Made by a program: the position numbers and the translations under genes. A DNA stretch of 8,819 nucleotides from Rhodothermia bacterium (lineage in GTDB: Bacteria; Bacteroidota; Rhodothermia; Rhodothermales; JABDKH01): contig JAHHLP010000595.1 in the NCBI GenBank assembly GCA_018679295.1, positions 1 to 8,819 on the forward strand, in the 5' to 3' direction. How positions within the stretch are numbered: the stretch's first letter is position 1; each line of letters starts with the position of its first letter. Shown piece by piece: positions 7,121-8,819 of the stretch. Under the pieces are notes generated by a model. The model was not told where the DNA came from and made no database searches. It saw only the letters and a list, made by a program, of their open reading frames with translations.

Positions 7121-7263
7121 CGTAGAGCACCGGACCGACGTCTCACGGGGTTGGAGAGGTTAGACGACGAAGTCGGTGTTTGGGTGACGAGTGGTACGGC
7201 CCAGTCTCCAGCCCCGAGAGGGCTCGATCACTCCCACCAAACGGAGTTGTGGCGAGTCCATAC

Positions 7264-7295
7264 CAGAAAGCCCGACCCCATGTGGAGCCGGGCTT
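7264..7295 (-). terminator. Intrinsic terminator after the HEAT-repeat gene
   Basis: On the minus strand a 7-bp stem, AAGCCCG with CGGGCTT (7289-7295 with 7268-7274), is extended by partial pairing of the inner bases and followed by TTTCT. It lies about 40 bp after the TGA of the HEAT gene and separates it from the ABC transcription unit. The T-tract is short, so strength is uncertain. Confidence 0.6.
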
Positions 7296-7334
7296 CCCGG
7301 TTAGATAGTCAGATCCGTGTGAGGATCGCCGCCC

Positions 7335-7862
7335 TCAGTGAACGGCCGCGATGGCCGGCGGCGTGAGGCTGACGGAGTCGTAGTACTCCAGAACGGATTC
7401 TGCTATCCCGGCCATATCCTCGGCGCCTTCAAACGTGTCGGGGCCGTAGTGGTCCATCAGGACGGCAAGTGTTGCGTGCTGCACGCGCTTCGACGGCTGC
7501 AGCGCGATGGACTTGCGGATGAGTTGGAAACCGGCTTCGTCATTGATGGCGTGCAGTCCGACGACAGCTGCCAACCGGCATCGCTCGTCGTCGTCCGACT
7601 TGTAGATGGAGAGCAGCTTTGGTACTGCTTCGGTCAAATCCAGGTCGTCGCCGTAGGAGCGAGCAAGCAAGATGATGTTTTCGAGCGACTTGACGCGAAT
7701 GTCGGCAGACGGCGATTCGAGTGATTCGGCGATCTGCTGTCCGACAAACATGGTCCAGACGGCGGGCCGCTCGCTTTCGACTCGCACATGCTGTGCATCA
7801 GCCGTGATCGCGAAGCAGAAGCTGGCGGCGAACAGTGCTACAGAAATCCTTCGGGTAAACAT
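7335..7862 (-). CDS. Small exported HEAT-repeat protein
   Basis: The 175-residue protein begins with a clear Sec signal peptide: basic MFTRR, hydrophobic core about 6-20, and an ADA-Q cleavage site at about 23/24. The mature part is mostly alpha-helical with HEAT-like repeats: SADIRVKSLENIILLAR (52-68), DERCRLAAVVGLHAIND (92-108) and SKRVQHATLAVLMDHYG (124-140), each showing the (A/V)RxxAxxxL-like pattern. The C-terminus (AESVLEYYDSVSLTPPAIAAVH) has no recognised domain. HEAT repeats make protein-binding scaffolds, so a periplasmic adaptor or regulatory role is plausible but unproven. It is divergent from the ECF sigma gene, with a 258-bp shared control region. It is the one gene here with a visible ribosome-binding site, and it has its own terminator downstream. 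Confidence 0.8.
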   Translation of the reverse strand: MFTRRISVALFAASFCFAITADAQHVRVESERPAVWTMFVGQQIAESLESPSADIRVKSLENIILLARSYGDDLDLTEAVPKLLSIYKSDDDERCRLAAVVGLHAINDEAGFQLIRKSIALQPSKRVQHATLAVLMDHYGPDTFEGAEDMAGIAESVLEYYDSVSLTPPAIAAVH

Positions 7863-7870
7863 GGCCGGTT

Positions 7871-7875
7871 ACCTC
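7871..7875 (-). promoter_or_regulatory. Ribosome-binding site of the HEAT-repeat gene
   Basis: GAGGT on the minus strand lies 8 bases before the ATG at 7862-7860. It supports that start, as does the signal peptide that begins there. The other genes in the window lack such a sequence. Confidence 0.6.
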
Positions 7876-7930
7876 AATTATGCTGTTGGTGATGGGCCGC
7901 GTTGTTGCTGCCTCTCAAAACGGGTGGCCC

Positions 7931-7956
7931 AAAAAACCGGCAGTCCCCGCCACTGC
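7931..7956 (-). terminator. Terminator-like hairpin in the leader of the HEAT-repeat gene
   Basis: On the minus strand GCAGT (7956-7952) pairs with ACTGC (7944-7940) around a 7-base GC-rich loop, followed after CCGG-type bases by six T residues (7936-7931). It lies about 70 bp upstream of the HEAT start and downstream of the AT-rich stretch expected to hold the promoter, so it could attenuate that transcript. The stem is only 5 bp. An alternative pairing, GTGGC (7924-7928) with GCCAC (7949-7953), competes with it. Confidence 0.3.
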
Positions 7957-8040
7957 AATTGGGATTTTTTCGATTTTGATTGTAACGCTTTGTGGTGCAA
8001 TCGATTAAAATTTTCACTTTTTGAGCTTATGTTGTAATTC
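7957..8040. promoter_or_regulatory. AT-rich divergent promoter region between HEAT and sigma genes
   Basis: This stretch is far richer in A and T than its surroundings, with T runs at 7964-7970 and the palindrome AAAATTTT at 8007-8014. It also has an inverted repeat, GATTG (7978-7982) with CAATC (7998-8002), separated by 15 bases. Lying between divergent starts (7862 minus, 8121 plus), it is the natural site for both promoters. I could not place a convincing -7/-33 or -10/-35 pair in it. Confidence 0.4.
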
Positions 8041-8120
8041 AGGCGTGCGTCCGGTATCGTCAAAGAGCAGGAGTTGATCGTAAGAACCCAGGCGCGCCCG
8101 ACAACCAGCCGTCGTCCAAC

Positions 8121-8714
8121 ATGCCTTCCTACGGAAGCGGAACGGACCCGAACGCAGATGTCACGCAACTGCTGGTAGCCTACACCGGTGGCGATGGCGA
8201 GGCGCTCGAGAAGCTGTTGCCGCTCGTATACAGTAACCTGAAGCGCATGGCCCACGTGCGGTTGCGCAACGAGAGGCCCGATCACACGCTCAATACAACC
8301 GGTCTCGTGCACGAAGCATATCTCAAGCTCATCGACATCCAACAGGTGCGCTATCAGAGCCGCGGACACTTCTTTGCAATGGCGTCGAAGCTGATGCGTC
8401 GGATTCTCGTCGACTATGCCGTGGCCCGCAGGGCGCAGAAGCGTGGCGGCGGTGCGCAGCGTGAGTCGCTCGATGAGGAGCGGCTGATTCCCGACGAGTA
8501 CACCGACACGCTGCTGGATCTGCACGACGCGCTGACGAAGCTCGAGGCGGAGCATCCCCGGCCTGCTGAAGCCGTGCAGCATCGCTACTTTGGCGGGTTG
8601 ACCAGTGAGGAGGCAGCGGAAGCGATGGGCGTTTCGCTGCGGACCGTGGAGCGCGATCTGCGATTCGCCCGCGCGTGGCTGTCGAAAGAGTGGGGCGGGA
8701 GCGGTATTCTTTAG
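8121..8714 (+). CDS. ECF-subfamily RNA polymerase sigma factor (Sigma70_ECF / Sig-70_X6 type)
   Basis: The 197-residue protein is a two-domain sigma factor. Region 2 (about 13-103) shows DVTQLLVAYTGGDGEALEKL, then LNTTGLVHEAYLKLID (57-72) and SRGHFFAMASKLMRRILVDYA (80-100), the hallmark of the PF07638/TIGR02999 ECF group. Region 4 (about 131-190) carries a helix-turn-helix, LTSEEAAEAMGVSLRTVERDL (160-180), for -35 recognition. It should bind core polymerase and direct it to a specific promoter set. In many genomes sigma factors of this group sit next to Ser/Thr protein kinase genes. The next gene lies outside this window, so that cannot be checked. The start is the only suitable ATG (next Met is 43); no Shine-Dalgarno is seen. 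No anti-sigma gene is visible nearby. Confidence 0.93.
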   Translation: MPSYGSGTDPNADVTQLLVAYTGGDGEALEKLLPLVYSNLKRMAHVRLRNERPDHTLNTTGLVHEAYLKLIDIQQVRYQSRGHFFAMASKLMRRILVDYAVARRAQKRGGGAQRESLDEERLIPDEYTDTLLDLHDALTKLEAEHPRPAEAVQHRYFGGLTSEEAAEAMGVSLRTVERDLRFARAWLSKEWGGSGIL

Positions 8715-8773
8715 GCGACGGCCCGAGTGTTTGGCGGATGAGCCGTCTGCTCGATCGGATATCTGTCCAAATG

Positions 8774-8813
8774 GGGCTTTCGATTAAGTCGGGCTTTCGA
8801 TTAAGTCGGGCTT
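8774..8813. repeat. 17-bp tandem repeat downstream of the sigma factor gene
   Basis: GGGCTTTCGATTAAGTC occurs perfectly at 8774-8790 and 8791-8807, followed by a partial third copy (GGGCTT, 8808-8813), six bases before the window ends. The core AAGTCGGGCTT is an imperfect palindrome. It lies 59 bp after the sigma stop codon. The 105 bp from 8715 hold no other feature that I can support. Confidence 0.95.
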
Positions 8814-8819
8814 CTGGTT

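Noticed and set aside
7151..7366. Plus-strand open frame of 71 codons in the gap before the HEAT gene
   Set aside because: It crosses the HEAT-gene terminator and stop codon, has no ribosome-binding site and resembles no known protein.
8738..8819. Possible start of a new plus-strand gene (beginning MSRLLDRIS) running off the window
   Set aside because: Only 27 codons are visible, a third of them inside the 17-bp tandem repeat read in shifting frames. It does not resemble the kinase N-termini often found next to such sigma factors. It cannot be judged without more sequence.
1..8819. Search for a defence system, CRISPR array, transposon or prophage
   Set aside because: There is no nuclease, reverse transcriptase, integrase, transposase, toxin-antitoxin pair or spaced repeat array. 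The only repeats are the short tandem ones listed.

Overview
The window is about 8.8 kb of moderately GC-rich bacterial DNA with seven recognisable protein genes and no RNA gene, CRISPR array or transposase. The best guess for the source is a member of the Bacteroidota/Rhodothermota group (Rhodothermales-like). Three things point there: a gene end carrying a type IX secretion C-terminal sorting domain (YPNPFNP motif), the near absence of Shine-Dalgarno sequences before starts, and an ECF sigma factor of a subfamily common in such environmental lineages. This is inference from protein style, not a database match.

Layout. (1) Positions 1-508, plus: the C-terminal end of a secreted T9SS-sorted protein, followed by a strong hairpin terminator (545-579) whose T-tract runs into the stop codon of the convergent gene. 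(2) 578-1693, minus: a DUF2183/App1-type phosphatase with a DxDxT motif. (3) 1937-3358, plus: a berberine-bridge-like FAD-linked oxidase, divergent from the phosphatase across about 240 bp. Its stop codon lies inside a perfect 17-bp tandem duplication. (4) 7071 down to 3421, minus: a likely transcription unit of ABC ATPase, ABC-2 permease and a cytoplasmic GH32-like beta-propeller glycosidase, with gaps of 81 and 99 bp. (5) 7335-7862, minus: a small exported HEAT-repeat protein with its own terminator. (6) 8121-8714, plus: an ECF sigma factor diverging from the HEAT gene across an AT-rich 258-bp control region. A second 17-bp tandem repeat lies at 8774-8813, just before the window ends.

How the genes may work together. 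The ATPase and permease form a NatAB-type export pair. The glycosidase downstream may be co-transcribed, but no sequence feature links its substrate to the exporter. The sigma factor and HEAT protein share a divergent promoter region and may be co-controlled. The phosphatase and FAD oxidase look like ordinary accessory metabolic genes.

I found no convincing undescribed multi-gene system. The most unusual items are the two 17-bp tandem repeats placed at gene ends, a basic low-complexity insert in the ABC ATPase, a nested stem structure between permease and glycosidase, and a terminator-like hairpin in the HEAT gene leader. No gene-free stretch exceeds 300 bases.
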